A DNA stretch of 64,000 bases from Nitrospira sp. (GTDB lineage Bacteria; Nitrospirota; Nitrospiria; Nitrospirales; Nitrospiraceae): contig CP054184.1 in the NCBI GenBank assembly GCA_015709715.1, positions 1,163,001-1,227,000 on the forward strand. Reading direction: 5' to 3'. Positions 8,777-17,611 of this stretch are shown here, in pieces. The notes under the pieces are model-generated. The model ran no database searches and was not told where the DNA came from. It worked only from the letters and a program-made list of their open reading frames with translations. The position numbers were made by a program, and so were the translations under genes. The stretch's first letter is position 1, and the number at the start of each line of letters is the position of its first letter.

Positions 8777-9145
8777 ATGGATGCCGGATCCTGCAACGCT
8801 TGTCATGCCACGGGCACGCCCCTGATGAAACTGTCGTTGGGCAAGGACTTTTTCGGTCGCACCTATGATCGGCTGTCGCCCGCGTCGGATCAGAGCCCGA
8901 AGTGGTATTGTGCCCCCTGCTCGATGATGAAGCATCTCCAGCGAGACTTCCGCGATATCCGCGCCGAGTTCGACAAGCTGAGCGCAGGCCAGGCCTCGGC
9001 ATTATCGGAGCCGGAAGCGAAGCAACGGGCTCAGCTTCGCCTGCAGGAAATCGCCGCCATCGCGCACGCACAAGCCGCGGCATCTCCGCTCCTCAACTCA
9101 ACGGATGTTGCGCAGTTGCTCGTGCAGTTCCAGGCCCGGACTTGA
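8777..9145 (+). CDS. CxxC-motif protein, first gene of a redox cassette
   Basis: A 122-residue protein starting MDAGSCNACHATGTP. Two cysteine pairs (CNAC near residue 6 and CAPC near residue 45) could hold a zinc ion; CNACH also formally matches the CxxCH heme motif, but there is no signal peptide. The rest (55-122) is a charged helix with Gln/Ala-rich tail, probably coiled coil. GAGGAG lies 8-10 bases upstream. It is followed after 38 bases by a [2Fe-2S] ferredoxin. Family not recognised. Confidence 0.7.
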   Translation: MDAGSCNACHATGTPLMKLSLGKDFFGRTYDRLSPASDQSPKWYCAPCSMMKHLQRDFRDIRAEFDKLSAGQASALSEPEAKQRAQLRLQEIAAIAHAQAAASPLLNSTDVAQLLVQFQART

Positions 9146-9183
9146 CTGCCAACGCCTCCGACGATCCGTACGGGACAGGTTGC

Positions 9184-9534
9184 ATGACGGGCTATCGACG
9201 ACACATTTTCATCTGTACCAATAAACGAGAGCCGGACGATCCTCGGGGCAGCTGCTCGAAACTCGGTTCCGAGTCTCTCCATGCCTGCTTCAAACAGGAA
9301 GCGAAGCGTCTGAACCTGAAAGGGCTCGTTCGCGCCAACAAGGCCGGCTGCCTGGACTATTGTGCTCAAGGGCCTACGGTCGTGGTGTATCCGGAGGGCA
9401 TCTGGTATCGCGTCACATCAGAGGCGGATGTGAAGGAAATCATGGATCGCCACATTCTGCAGGGTCAGGTCGTTCAGCGGCTGCTGCTGCCGGACCAATC
9501 TCCACCGCCGCTGCTTTCCCCGCTGAAGGCCTGA
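9184..9534 (+). CDS. Thioredoxin-fold [2Fe-2S] ferredoxin
   Basis: A 116-residue protein of the thioredoxin-like ferredoxin family (as in Aquifex Fd and NuoE). The four cluster ligands are Cys11, Cys24 (CTNKREPDDPRGSC) and Cys56, Cys60 (GCLDYC); Cys35 is extra. An electron carrier in the cytosol. The ATG at 9184 is the first that keeps the conserved GYRRHIFICTN start; longer frames run into the preceding gene. It is 33 bases before the next gene in the cassette. Confidence 0.9.
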   Translation: MTGYRRHIFICTNKREPDDPRGSCSKLGSESLHACFKQEAKRLNLKGLVRANKAGCLDYCAQGPTVVVYPEGIWYRVTSEADVKEIMDRHILQGQVVQRLLLPDQSPPPLLSPLKA

Positions 9535-9567
9535 ATCAATCACCCCGTCCTATCGTGTGAGGTTTTC

Positions 9568-9981
9568 ATGCCGGCCGACGACAAATGGAAGGCCAACATG
9601 GCAAAGGTGGCTCACATGAAGGCCTTCCCGGGACTGCTCACCCAATGGCACGAGCTAGCGGGGAAAACGCTCGCCACCGTGACGCCGCTTAAAGGCAAGG
9701 CCGGGTCCTCGCTCTTAATCTGCACCGACGGCTCCTTTGTCGTGGCACCCCCTCTGACGGTTGAGCCCCATCTCCTCGGTGAGGCCCTGCACACCGGCCG
9801 CCTGCAGTTGGAAGCACGACACTCCGCGGCCTACCTGCAGTACGATCGACTGATCGAGCAAGACAAGGCGGCGCAACGGTCGGCGCGCTTGGAGAACATC
9901 CTCGGCGCGATTCGCAATAATATGGAACAGATCCCGGAACTGAAGGACCGACTCAAGGAATTGGTCAAGGAGTGGAGGTGA
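9568..9981 (+). CDS. Cassette protein of unknown family
   Basis: A 137-residue soluble protein. Residues 15-85 look like a compact alpha/beta domain (GKTLATVTPLKGKAGSSLLI), and residues 95-137 form a charged helix likely to be coiled coil (ENILGAIRNNMEQIPELKDR). It has one cysteine. It overlaps the next gene by 10 bases, so the two are translationally linked. I do not recognise the family. Confidence 0.75.
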   Translation: MPADDKWKANMAKVAHMKAFPGLLTQWHELAGKTLATVTPLKGKAGSSLLICTDGSFVVAPPLTVEPHLLGEALHTGRLQLEARHSAAYLQYDRLIEQDKAAQRSARLENILGAIRNNMEQIPELKDRLKELVKEWR

Positions 9982-10277
9982 GCAGTCTGCCGCCGAAAAA
10001 CATGTTCGAGATCTTCTCGCAAGGTCTCTTCGAAGGAGTCAAACCCATGATGCTCATTCGTGATCACCTCGTTCGCCATCCCGATCGGTGTACCCACCAG
10101 GCCATTTGTATGCCCGTCTGTCCGACCAGCGCCTGGCTATCGACACCACCCTATAAGTTCGACCCCTCACGCTGCCTCGAGAGCTGTCGTCTCTGCTTGG
10201 ATGCCTGCCCGTCGCAGGCGATCTACGCCGTATTCAAGAAGGGAGACAAGTTACTGGAGCCGCAGAAGAAGCCGTAA
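9972..10277 (+). CDS. [4Fe-4S] ferredoxin-like protein
   Basis: A 101-residue protein with two cysteine groups: Cys40, Cys46, Cys50 (CTHQAICMPVCP) and Cys68, Cys72, Cys75, Cys79 (CLESCRLCLDACP). This resembles the dicluster ferredoxin fold but has seven rather than eight ligands, so it may hold one full cluster and one labile or absent one. It ends the cassette and overlaps the previous gene. Likely an electron carrier working with the [2Fe-2S] protein; the partner enzyme is not in the window. Confidence 0.85.
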   Translation: MEVSSLPPKNMFEIFSQGLFEGVKPMMLIRDHLVRHPDRCTHQAICMPVCPTSAWLSTPPYKFDPSRCLESCRLCLDACPSQAIYAVFKKGDKLLEPQKKP

Positions 10278-10303
10278 CCGGTGGGCCGTCCCCTGCTCGC
10301 AAT

Positions 10304-10705
10304 TTACCAAACCCGTGGTGCGTCACCGCTTGGTCGAGCGGTGCTATGCTTGAACGCCGGCAGAAGAATTATCACGCTCAAGAGTACCAATCCAAGCGCC
10401 AGCCCAACCGCCCCTCCGTACAGACCGAACGCTGCGGCCCACCCCACATTGTAGATACCAGCAACGCCAAGCCCCCATCGGCGACCGCGCCACAGCCCGA
10501 CCGCCGCAAGTGCGGCACCGCCGGACTGCAGAGATACCGTCACGGCGCCCAAGAGCAAGTGCTTCACGCCGATCATGTAGGGATTCACCAACAGACCCAG
10601 AACGGCAGCCAATGCGAGGACCAGGTCGAGAGCAAACCAGGCGGCCACCGCTCCATACCCTATCCCGAGGCCACGCATCAGCCTGCGGGCAGCAGTCGTA
10701 TTCAT
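10304..10705 (-). CDS. Small integral membrane protein
   Basis: A 133-residue protein with four predicted transmembrane segments (about 13-38, 42-62, 63-85, 88-112), rich in Gly, Ala and Leu. No catalytic or metal motif. It starts 43 bases after the squalene synthase stop and may be the last gene of that unit. Function unknown. Confidence 0.7.
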   Translation of the reverse strand: MNTTAARRLMRGLGIGYGAVAAWFALDLVLALAAVLGLLVNPYMIGVKHLLLGAVTVSLQSGGAALAAVGLWRGRRWGLGVAGIYNVGWAAAFGLYGGAVGLALGLVLLSVIILLPAFKHSTARPSGDAPRVW

Positions 10706-10748
10706 CAGCTGTCGCCCTCATGATCGTCCGATTCGACCGGTACTGCGA

Positions 10749-11786
10749 TCAGACGATCTGTTTCCGCAAGCGGGCCCAATAGGCCGTCCCCGCATACCCG
10801 CACGCGCCGGTCAGGGTGGTCAACGCCATGACGCGATACACCACAGTGCGCGGAGCCTTGACGTTCACAGTGGGATCGAGCAGGTCTGGTGCGGACGCGA
10901 CCCGTTGCAACGTTTCGCCGGCCAGCAGGATCGGCCACATACAAGCCAGTCGTTGACGGATTTCGAATCGCGGAATGGCCATCGTGTACACCCAGCCCTG
11001 ATCGAGATGTTCCATGGCCGCCTTGATCAATCGAAGCAGGATCGGCCTCAACTTCGGCAGACTCTCACCGTGCAACAGGTCGGCCGGCTTCAGCCCAACC
11101 TCATCGAGCAACTGTTCCGGCACATAACAGCGACCATGCTGGAGATCACGTGCGATGTCCTTGACGATGTTGGTCAATTGGAGGCCCTTTCCGAACCGGA
11201 CTCCGATCGCCGCCATCCGTTCGACATCCCATCGCACCATGGCCGGACAGTGCGCACACACCATCCTGGTCCAGAATTCCCCCACGCACCCCGCCACGTA
11301 ATAGGTGTATTGGTCCAGTTCGTTCATGGTCGTAAGGGCAGTGAGTTTCTGCGTCGATTCGGCATGAAACCGCGTGAGATCCATCACCATGCCGTTTGGC
11401 AAGACGCTCATGAGCCAACGGATCCGCGCCTGGTCGGCCGTCTCGAATTCATCGAACACCTGCAAACAGTCGGGCAATCGCTGCAGAAGCACGCGCTCCG
11501 CGGAATCGGCCTGGTGAGGCAAGAGCGCCGTTCGGAGATCCTGCACATCCGTCCGCTCGACTCCGCCGAGGAATTGCTGTTGGAACCGCCGCAGATACTC
11601 GAGCCGCTGCTCGCGGCTGATCAGATCCGTATCGGCGATGGTGTCCGCGGCCCGTGCAAACAAATAGGCCAGTCCCATTTGATCGCGCACGGTCGCCGGC
11701 AGCACGTTGAGGGTCAGGTAAAACGACCGGGAGACTTGCTTGAGGATGCCGTGAAGCAGTTCGTGTCTGACAGCGTGGCTAGTCGT
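10749..11786 (-). CDS. Squalene/phytoene synthase family (HpnC/HpnD-like), non-standard start
   Basis: Condenses isoprenoid diphosphates toward squalene or phytoene, probably in hopanoid or carotenoid synthesis. Both Asp-rich motifs are present (RAADTIADTD and NIVKDIARDLQ). The conserved N-terminus HELLHGILKQVSRSFYLTLN lies upstream of the first standard start codon (GTG at 11705). The frame has no ATG, GTG or TTG there. ACG at 11786 has AAAAGGG six bases upstream and gives a 345-residue protein of normal family length; CTG at 11759 is another option. I annotate from ACG. The cupredoxin gene ends 14 bases upstream. Confidence 0.8.
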   Translation of the reverse strand, partial: TTSHAVRHELLHGILKQVSRSFYLTLNVLPATVRDQMGLAYLFARAADTIADTDLISREQRLEYLRRFQQQFLGGVERTDVQDLRTALLPHQADSAERVLLQRLPDCLQVFDEFETADQARIRWLMSVLPNGMVMDLTRFHAESTQKLTALTTMNELDQYTYYVAGCVGEFWTRMVCAHCPAMVRWDVERMAAIGVRFGKGLQLTNIVKDIARDLQHGRCYVPEQLLDEVGLKPADLLHGESLPKLRPILLRLIKAAMEHLDQGWVYTMAIPRFEIRQRLACMWPILLAGETLQRVASAPDLLDPTVNVKAPRTVVYRVMALTTLTGACGYAGTAYWARLRKQIV

Positions 11787-11800
11787 GGCAGGCCCTTTTC

Positions 11801-12247
11801 TTACCGGACTTCCAGCACCCCTTCCATGCCCTTGTCGCGATGACTCGGCAGGAACAACAACCGTTTGTCGCAGAAAAAAGGATACGTGCCCGGTTTCGTG
11901 GGGGTGAATTGGACGGTCACCGTCCGTCCGGCTGAGACATCGCGCTCGATCGACAGACCAGCGTCCTTCTCCATCAACACAAAATTGTGTGGGGTCAAGG
12001 TGGTGATACTGGTCAAAATCAATTCGACCGGCTTTCCCGCCTGCACGATCAGATGGTGTGGGGTATACGAATAGCTGTCCAACACCACGGTGGCACGCTG
12101 CATCCCGTCCATCTGGTCCATGGGCACCAAGAGAGGAGGGACCTGTGGGGCTGCGTCACTCCCCCAAGCCCCGATTGGATTGGACAATGCCCACAAGATA
12201 AGCACGGCCGCGCAACCAATTCGCCGATATCCGACAGGGATTCCCAT
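11801..12247 (-). CDS. Exported cupredoxin-domain protein
   Basis: A 148-residue protein with a signal peptide (residues 10-29, ending GAWGSDA) and a plastocyanin-like domain. Candidate copper ligands are His in TPHNF, Cys in FFCDKRLL, His in LPSHRDK and Met in KGMEG. The Cys to His spacing (ten residues) is longer than in azurin or plastocyanin. It likely acts in the periplasm in electron transfer or copper handling. It precedes squalene synthase by 14 bases, so they are probably co-transcribed. Confidence 0.85.
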   Translation of the reverse strand: MGIPVGYRRIGCAAVLILWALSNPIGAWGSDAAPQVPPLLVPMDQMDGMQRATVVLDSYSYTPHHLIVQAGKPVELILTSITTLTPHNFVLMEKDAGLSIERDVSAGRTVTVQFTPTKPGTYPFFCDKRLLFLPSHRDKGMEGVLEVR

Positions 12248-12453
12248 GAAGGAGTATCTAACAGAAGCAGGAAGAAGCGGTCAACGGCTGCCCGGAACGA
12301 CCAAGGCCCATCTTGACCCTCTCTGAAATGATATTATCTCTGGAAACCGAGAAGGTTTGCGTCCGGGATTCGGTATAATGCATCCAAGGTCCGCGACCGA
12401 ACTGTCATCCAGAAAAGCGTCGACAGAAAGCGGATCCTCAAGGAGGAAGCGAT

Positions 12454-13368
12454 ATGAAGTGGTTGAAGGGTATCGGCTTGTTATTGATTTCGAACATTCT
12501 TATCTATCTGACCCTGTCGTTTACGGTCAGTATCCTGGTCAACGCCGTCCTGCCGGCCTTCGGCATCGACGTGCGGGGAGCCTTCAACCAGGAACTGCTG
12601 GTGTGGTCGTTGGTGATCGGATTCGGCGGCGCGTTCATCAGCCTGCTGTTCTCGAAACAGATGGCGCGTGCGATGTTGAATTGCACCCAAATCACCCACC
12701 CGCGCACCCATGCCGAACAGGTGATCTATGGTTCGGTGCGCGAGATCGCCGAGCGGCTCCACATTGCGATGCCGGAAGTCTGGATCTATGAATCTCCGGA
12801 TCCCAATGCGTTTGCAACAGGGCCCAGCAAGAACAACGCTATGGTGGCGGTTTCCACCGGCCTCTTGGCCAACCTTCGCGAAGACGAAGTCAAGGCGGTG
12901 TTGGCTCACGAGATGGGACATGTCTTCAACGGCGATATGTTCTCCACTACGGTCCTCGCCGGGTTGATGAACACCTTCGTGCATTACATCAGCAACTTTG
13001 TGTACCACATCGTGGCGCAACCTCAAGGAGACCGGGAGGAAGGCCAGAGCGGAAGTCCGATTCTCGGTTTCGTCGTCTACATCTTCCTCCAAGTGATTCT
13101 GTCCGTCCTGGCCATGCTGGTGGTCAGTTGGCATTCTCGGAGGCGTGAGTATGCGGCGGATGCCTTTTCCGCAAAGGTGTACGGCAAAGAGTCGATGATC
13201 AATGCCTTGCAGGCGATCAATCGGTGGGTCAACCGCGCTCAGTTCGAGTACTCCACTCAGGATGCGTTGGCCACGATGAAAATTTCGGGCAACACCTCGG
13301 CTTTCATGCACCTGCTTGCGACCCATCCTCCGATCGAGGACCGCGTCGCGGCGCTACAGCGCCTATAA
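12454..13368 (+). CDS. htpX: Membrane zinc protease HtpX
   Basis: A 304-residue M48 metalloprotease of the cytoplasmic membrane, which degrades misfolded membrane proteins. Two N-terminal transmembrane helices (about 5-28 and 43-66), the zinc site HEMGH (about residue 152), two more helices, then the conserved third ligand region RRREYAADAFSAK. A strong AAGGAGG site lies upstream of the ATG. The length matches E. coli HtpX. Confidence 0.96.
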   Translation: MKWLKGIGLLLISNILIYLTLSFTVSILVNAVLPAFGIDVRGAFNQELLVWSLVIGFGGAFISLLFSKQMARAMLNCTQITHPRTHAEQVIYGSVREIAERLHIAMPEVWIYESPDPNAFATGPSKNNAMVAVSTGLLANLREDEVKAVLAHEMGHVFNGDMFSTTVLAGLMNTFVHYISNFVYHIVAQPQGDREEGQSGSPILGFVVYIFLQVILSVLAMLVVSWHSRRREYAADAFSAKVYGKESMINALQAINRWVNRAQFEYSTQDALATMKISGNTSAFMHLLATHPPIEDRVAALQRL

Positions 13369-13383
13369 CCAAGGAGTCTTTCC

Positions 13384-14004
13384 ATGCCGTGTTCAAGACC
13401 GACTTGTGGATGGCAGGTCATCGTACTGGGGTTGGTCTTAGGGATTGGGCTCGGCGCTCTTCTGGGCGCCGAGCAGAGCGGTGCCGCAGAACAAGGAGCA
13501 ATTCGCATGGCAGCCAAAACGCCGACCATCTATGACTTCACGCTGAGCGATATCGACGGGAAGCCCGTCTCGCTGAGCCAATTCAAGGGCAAGGTGTTGA
13601 TGCTGGTGAACACCGCCAGCTTTTGCGGCAACACGCCGCAGTACGCGGATCTCGAGAAAATGTACGAAACCTACAAGGATCAGGGCTTTGAGATTCTGGC
13701 CTTTCCTGCCAACAACTTCGGGCAGCAGGAACCGGGCACGAACGAAGAGATCAAGGGGTTCTGCCTGACCAAGTACAGCGTGGCCTTTCCCCTCTTCAGC
13801 AAGATCAGCGTGAAGGGCAGCGACAAACATCCGCTGTACCGCTACCTCACAGAACAGAGTCCCTTCCCTGGCGAAGTCGAGTGGAATTTTCAGAAGTATT
13901 TGGTCGACCGCTCGGGCAACGTCGTGGCCCGGTATCACCACGGCACCAAACCCCTCGCGCAGCAGGTGGTGAAGGACGTGGAGCGGTTCATCGCCGTGCA
14001 GTAA
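13384..14004 (+). CDS. Exported glutathione peroxidase-family protein
   Basis: A 206-residue peroxidase. The N-terminus (residues 10-35) is a signal peptide or anchor, unlike cytosolic BtuE-type enzymes. The peroxidatic Cys81 is in VNTASFCGNTPQY; the catalytic Gln is in FGQQEPGTNEEI and Trp in WNFQKYLVD. It probably reduces peroxides in the periplasm, likely with a thioredoxin-like donor. It follows htpX after 15 bases with its own AAGGAG site, so the two form a stress-related pair. Confidence 0.92.
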   Translation: MPCSRPTCGWQVIVLGLVLGIGLGALLGAEQSGAAEQGAIRMAAKTPTIYDFTLSDIDGKPVSLSQFKGKVLMLVNTASFCGNTPQYADLEKMYETYKDQGFEILAFPANNFGQQEPGTNEEIKGFCLTKYSVAFPLFSKISVKGSDKHPLYRYLTEQSPFPGEVEWNFQKYLVDRSGNVVARYHHGTKPLAQQVVKDVERFIAVQ

Positions 14005-14010
14005 CCGGCG

Positions 14011-14286
14011 TTATGTCTTTTTTACGAAGCTGATGTGATCGCGATACTCCTGGATGGCCGCCCCCAATGCGGCCTTTCCCAGGGGAATGTTGGCCTCCAG
14101 GGCATCTTCCACCGCGTGGTCATCGATCACGACATCATATCGATCTTGCAGGTTGGTCCGAACCGGAACGCCGTCTTGAAACGTTCGCGGCATATAAATC
14201 TCTGTCCAGACTTCCTTCTCGACCAGGCATACGTCGCAAAAACGCTCATATAATAGGGTCAGTTTTTCCTGATCGGTTTCTTTCAT
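14011..14286 (-). CDS. Small conserved-looking protein of unknown function
   Basis: A 91-residue soluble acidic protein, MKETDQEKLTLLYERFCDVCLVEKE..., with one CDVC pair near residue 18. The start at 14286 is preferred because the frame upstream overlaps low-complexity sequence. It is convergent with the peroxidase gene, leaving only six bases between them. No family recognised. Confidence 0.65.
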   Translation of the reverse strand: MKETDQEKLTLLYERFCDVCLVEKEVWTEIYMPRTFQDGVPVRTNLQDRYDVVIDDHAVEDALEANIPLGKAALGAAIQEYRDHISFVKKT

Positions 14287-14406
14287 CGCCCTACTCCCAT
14301 ATCCAGGTTCCATCTTTAAGCGGCTGTCCGGCCCGAAGGCGAACAAGCAGACGCTCCGCATGCATCTGCGGAGTCGCAGCAAAGTAGACCAACAGGAACG
14401 ACCTTT

Positions 14407-15102
14407 TCAACGTGCAGAAGCGTCCGGCGCAGGGGCGGGCGCGGTTGCAGCCGGCTGATCGGCTACGGTAAATCGCATCGTGCCGACCTGGTTCACCGCA
14501 TGAAACGGCTGTTGTCCTAGAGAGGTGATGTAGATCTTGACGAGGTAGTTGCCCAGCGGCCATTGGTCCGCCGGCTTCTTCAATTCCAAAAACCCGTACC
14601 GCTCGTGCCCCGGAACTTCCAAACTATCGCGCACAACGACCCGATCCGACGTCTTGCCGTCGGCGCCGACCGGAAAGACCTGGGCGCCAAACTGTGCTGG
14701 GTCTTCTAACGGCGCCACCTCAAAGACGATATAGACGGCCGGTGTATCCGGCGTGAATACAGTCGTTCCAGGAGCAACAGGCTTGAGGCGAGGATCCTGG
14801 GTATACCAGCCTTTTCGGCCGAAGGTGTCCCATTCCACTTCATACCCACGGGCCATCCTGATCCAGGTGAACAGTGATTGTGGGACTCCTTTCTGTTGCA
14901 CGTCCATGGAAGGGGTCTCGGTGGGCTCGAACTCGGTGGTGGCCTGCTCTTTCGGCACCAAGAGATCACGCCCTTCTCCGGTGCTCGGAACTAACCCCAG
15001 CCCCGTCACAAGGCACAGCACCGCCCCCATGCGAGGCCACTTCCACCTCTTTGTAAGGTGGGCTATCGGCTGCCACACTGCCTTGGCAATGAGGATATGC
15101 AT
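14407..15102 (-). CDS. Exported protein of unknown function
   Basis: A 231-residue protein with a hydrophobic N-terminal segment (about 25-40) and then a mostly beta-type region (75-210), as in periplasmic Ig-like or beta-sandwich domains. It ends in an Ala/Pro-rich tail. Start uncertain: ATG at 15102 or 15030. No catalytic motif is visible. Confidence 0.7.
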   Translation of the reverse strand: MHILIAKAVWQPIAHLTKRWKWPRMGAVLCLVTGLGLVPSTGEGRDLLVPKEQATTEFEPTETPSMDVQQKGVPQSLFTWIRMARGYEVEWDTFGRKGWYTQDPRLKPVAPGTTVFTPDTPAVYIVFEVAPLEDPAQFGAQVFPVGADGKTSDRVVVRDSLEVPGHERYGFLELKKPADQWPLGNYLVKIYITSLGQQPFHAVNQVGTMRFTVADQPAATAPAPAPDASAR

Positions 15103-15187
15103 GTGTTTATGGTACCGACTGTCAAGAAAGGGGTCAACGGGTGCGGTCCCCGGAAAACAACCGAGTCTGTTTCAACCGACGGCCTGG

Positions 15188-15193
15188 TATAAT
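15188..15193 (+). promoter_or_regulatory. Extended -10 promoter for the MFS gene
   Basis: TGGTATAAT, an extended -10 element, lies 20 bases before the ATG at 15214. No clear -35 is present, as is usual for extended -10 promoters. The leader would be very short. Confidence 0.4.
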
Positions 15194-15213
15194 TTTCGAA
15201 CCAGTGTGAGTGC

Positions 15214-16647
15214 ATGAATGCTTCGGGTGCGCCTCTCCAGTCAAACACCGCCCTCCCGCCCCTCTCATCGGCTGCGGCACTTGCGCCGGACGAAGACCAG
15301 ACCTTTCCCGACCTCATGAGTCGTCGATACGGGGTTCGTGATGCGGCATTTCAAGCTGTGGCCCAGGGTGGGGGAGAGCACTATTTCTCCGCCTTCGCCT
15401 TGTACCTACATGCGACACCTCTGCATATCGGCATCCTGGCGGCCCTGCCGCAATTCGTTGGAGTCATCGCACAGCTGGCATCCGTCAAACTCGTCCAGCA
15501 TTTCGGCCACCCTCACCGGCTCCTCCTTACCGGAGGCTGGGCACAAACTCTCTGCTGGGTACCGTTGCTGGCGCTCCCGTTCCTCTTCCCGCAGATCGGC
15601 CCCTGGCTCCTCGTCGGCTGTGCCATGCTGTATTTTGCCTTCGGGCACGGGACCGCTCCTGTCTGGCACAGTCTGCTGGCCGGGCTCGTCGAGCCGGAGG
15701 ACCGAGGCAGTTATTTCGCCAAACGGGCTCGCATGACGGCCCTGGCAAGTTTTGTCGCCCTCGGAGTAGCGGGCAGCATCTTGACGCTCGGACAGAGTTG
15801 GGAGATCGCCTGGCTGGGATTCGTGGTCGTCTTCCTTGGGTCCGCCGCGGCCCGGCTCGCTGCCCTGCGCTGCCAGATGCGCATTTCAACATCGGGTTTG
15901 GTGCAAGGACTCGAGGCCCCGAAAGGCTTCCGGCATTTTCTCTTTCAGACTGCCACCCTGAACTTCCGAAATTTTCTCCTGTTCTCAGGATCCATGCACT
16001 TTGCGGTGCTGTTGTCGGGCCCCTTCTTTGTGGTCTACTTGCTCCGAGATCTGCACTGGACCTACCTCCACTATGCGGGGTGGATGGCAAGCAGCCTCCT
16101 CGCACAATTCCTGACCCTGACTCCGTGGGGGCAATTCGGCGATCGGTACGGCAACAAACTGCTGCTCACCATGACCAGCCTGGCCGTCCCATTGCTCCCC
16201 TTGGGCTACGTACTCAGCGAGAACTACCTGTTTCTCCTAGGATGGAATTTCGGCGGCGGGGTGATCTGGGCCGGGCTCTCGCTCGGACTGCAGAACTATG
16301 TCCTTGATTCAGTCCGCCCCGAGGAACGCACAAGAGGCATCGCGCTGACCAATGCGATGAACGCGGTGGGATGGGGTCTGGGTGCCTTGACCGGAAGCTG
16401 GCTGGCCACGGTGATGCCGGCCACCCTCGCGATTGGATCGTGGGAATTGGCGCCGGCCTCCAACCTGCCCCTGCTCTTCGCATTGTCAGGAATCTTACGC
16501 CTGACCATTAGCGTGAGTTTACTGCACCGTTTCACCGAACCCAGAGCCGTAGGGCGCCCGCCCCACCAGCAACTCTTCCGAGAACTGCCGATCATCAAAC
16601 CGCTTGCGGCACGACTGGATTGGCGGAGTCCTCGCGTGGCTCAATAG
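15214..16647 (+). CDS. Major facilitator superfamily transporter
   Basis: A 477-residue membrane protein with about 12 hydrophobic segments, MFS in layout. Motif A-like charged loops are seen at GQFGDRYGNK in the second half. The substrate cannot be told from sequence. The first 35 residues are soluble and Ala/Pro-rich. It is transcribed alone, from an extended -10 promoter just upstream. Confidence 0.88.
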   Translation: MNASGAPLQSNTALPPLSSAAALAPDEDQTFPDLMSRRYGVRDAAFQAVAQGGGEHYFSAFALYLHATPLHIGILAALPQFVGVIAQLASVKLVQHFGHPHRLLLTGGWAQTLCWVPLLALPFLFPQIGPWLLVGCAMLYFAFGHGTAPVWHSLLAGLVEPEDRGSYFAKRARMTALASFVALGVAGSILTLGQSWEIAWLGFVVVFLGSAAARLAALRCQMRISTSGLVQGLEAPKGFRHFLFQTATLNFRNFLLFSGSMHFAVLLSGPFFVVYLLRDLHWTYLHYAGWMASSLLAQFLTLTPWGQFGDRYGNKLLLTMTSLAVPLLPLGYVLSENYLFLLGWNFGGGVIWAGLSLGLQNYVLDSVRPEERTRGIALTNAMNAVGWGLGALTGSWLATVMPATLAIGSWELAPASNLPLLFALSGILRLTISVSLLHRFTEPRAVGRPPHQQLFRELPIIKPLAARLDWRSPRVAQ

Positions 16648-16662
16648 AACCGGCTGGCCGCG

Positions 16663-16875
16663 CTACATGCCGGACGGTTTGTGCTCCCCCTCTTCTTGCT
16701 TTAGTCTGTCGAAGGCACGATCCGCATTCCCCTTGACCTGATCGGACGACGGTTGAGCCATTGGTTTCGGCCGCTCTTCGGCGCAACTCGTCGTCAACAG
16801 TCCTACCACAAGCAAACCGTCCAGCATCATCGCCAATCGCACGCCGCCCGTCATCCCCTCTCTCCGGTTGCCCAT
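16663..16875 (-). CDS. Small lipoprotein of unknown function
   Basis: A 70-residue protein with a lipoprotein signal: hydrophobic MMLDGLLVVGLLTTSCAEE with the lipid Cys near residue 31. The mature part is about 40 charged residues. Two adjacent ATGs (16878 and 16875) are possible; AAGGAGGA fits the second better. It faces the MFS gene convergently. Confidence 0.65.
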   Translation of the reverse strand: MGNRREGMTGGVRLAMMLDGLLVVGLLTTSCAEERPKPMAQPSSDQVKGNADRAFDRLKQEEGEHKPSGM

Positions 16876-17025
16876 CATGCTCCTCCTTGGCTCACGATCA
16901 TGCCTTGGGTCTCGATGCGTCATTATGGGGAACTCTCCGGAGACTCTCAACCCGTCGCCCCCCTCATTGACTGCCTAGAACAAAGGCGATATTCTCCGGC
17001 ATTGCTCTTTCTGGAAAGGAACACG

Positions 17026-17475
17026 ATGTCGCTACGTGACCGTCTGAGCGAGGATCTGAAATCGGCGATGAAGTCCAGAGACCAGCTGCGCATGGACGTG
17101 ATCCGCATGATCAAGGCCGCCGTGCTGAATAAGGAAGTCGAGCTGAAGCAAGATCTTGACGATGCCGGCATGAGCCGGATCATGACCACGCTTATCAAGC
17201 AGAGACAGGAAGCAGCCGAGCAATACGAGAAGGGCCAACGACCTGACTTGGCCTCCAAGGAACGACAGGAAATCACCATCATCCAAAGCTACCTCCCGGC
17301 CCCCGTCGCAACTGAGGATCTCGCTCGAGTCGTCGCCGCCGTCATTACGGAAACCGGTGCCTCATCCCTCAAAGACATGGGACCGGTGATGAAGACGGTC
17401 CTGGCTCGTCTGGCCGGCCAGTCTGTCGACGGGAAAATCGTCAGCGACCTCGTCAAGGCGGCACTCAACCGGTAA
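17026..17475 (+). CDS. GatB/YqeY-domain protein
   Basis: A 149-residue protein of the YqeY family, related to the C-terminal domain of the amidotransferase subunit GatB. The conserved start MSLRDRLSEDLKSAMKSRD and the middle RQEAAEQYEKGQRPDLA are diagnostic. It is probably a tRNA-related accessory protein, but the function is not settled. GAAAGGA precedes the ATG at 17026; the open frame continues upstream without homology. Confidence 0.93.
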   Translation: MSLRDRLSEDLKSAMKSRDQLRMDVIRMIKAAVLNKEVELKQDLDDAGMSRIMTTLIKQRQEAAEQYEKGQRPDLASKERQEITIIQSYLPAPVATEDLARVVAAVITETGASSLKDMGPVMKTVLARLAGQSVDGKIVSDLVKAALNR

Positions 17476-17611
17476 GCCCCGCTGTCCCACTTAATCTTCC
17501 CTGCCATTTCACCGATAACGTGTCACCGGACCTCGGGCGTCTACGCCGCGTAAGTCCCATGAAGGGCGGTCCTCTCCGGGCCCCATACGGTATTCCGGCA
17601 GGAGGTTCCTG

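Noticed and set aside
8801-8812. CNACH in the 8777 gene as a heme c site
   Set aside because: There is no signal peptide, a second CxxC pair follows, and neighbours are cytosolic ferredoxins; a metal site is more likely.
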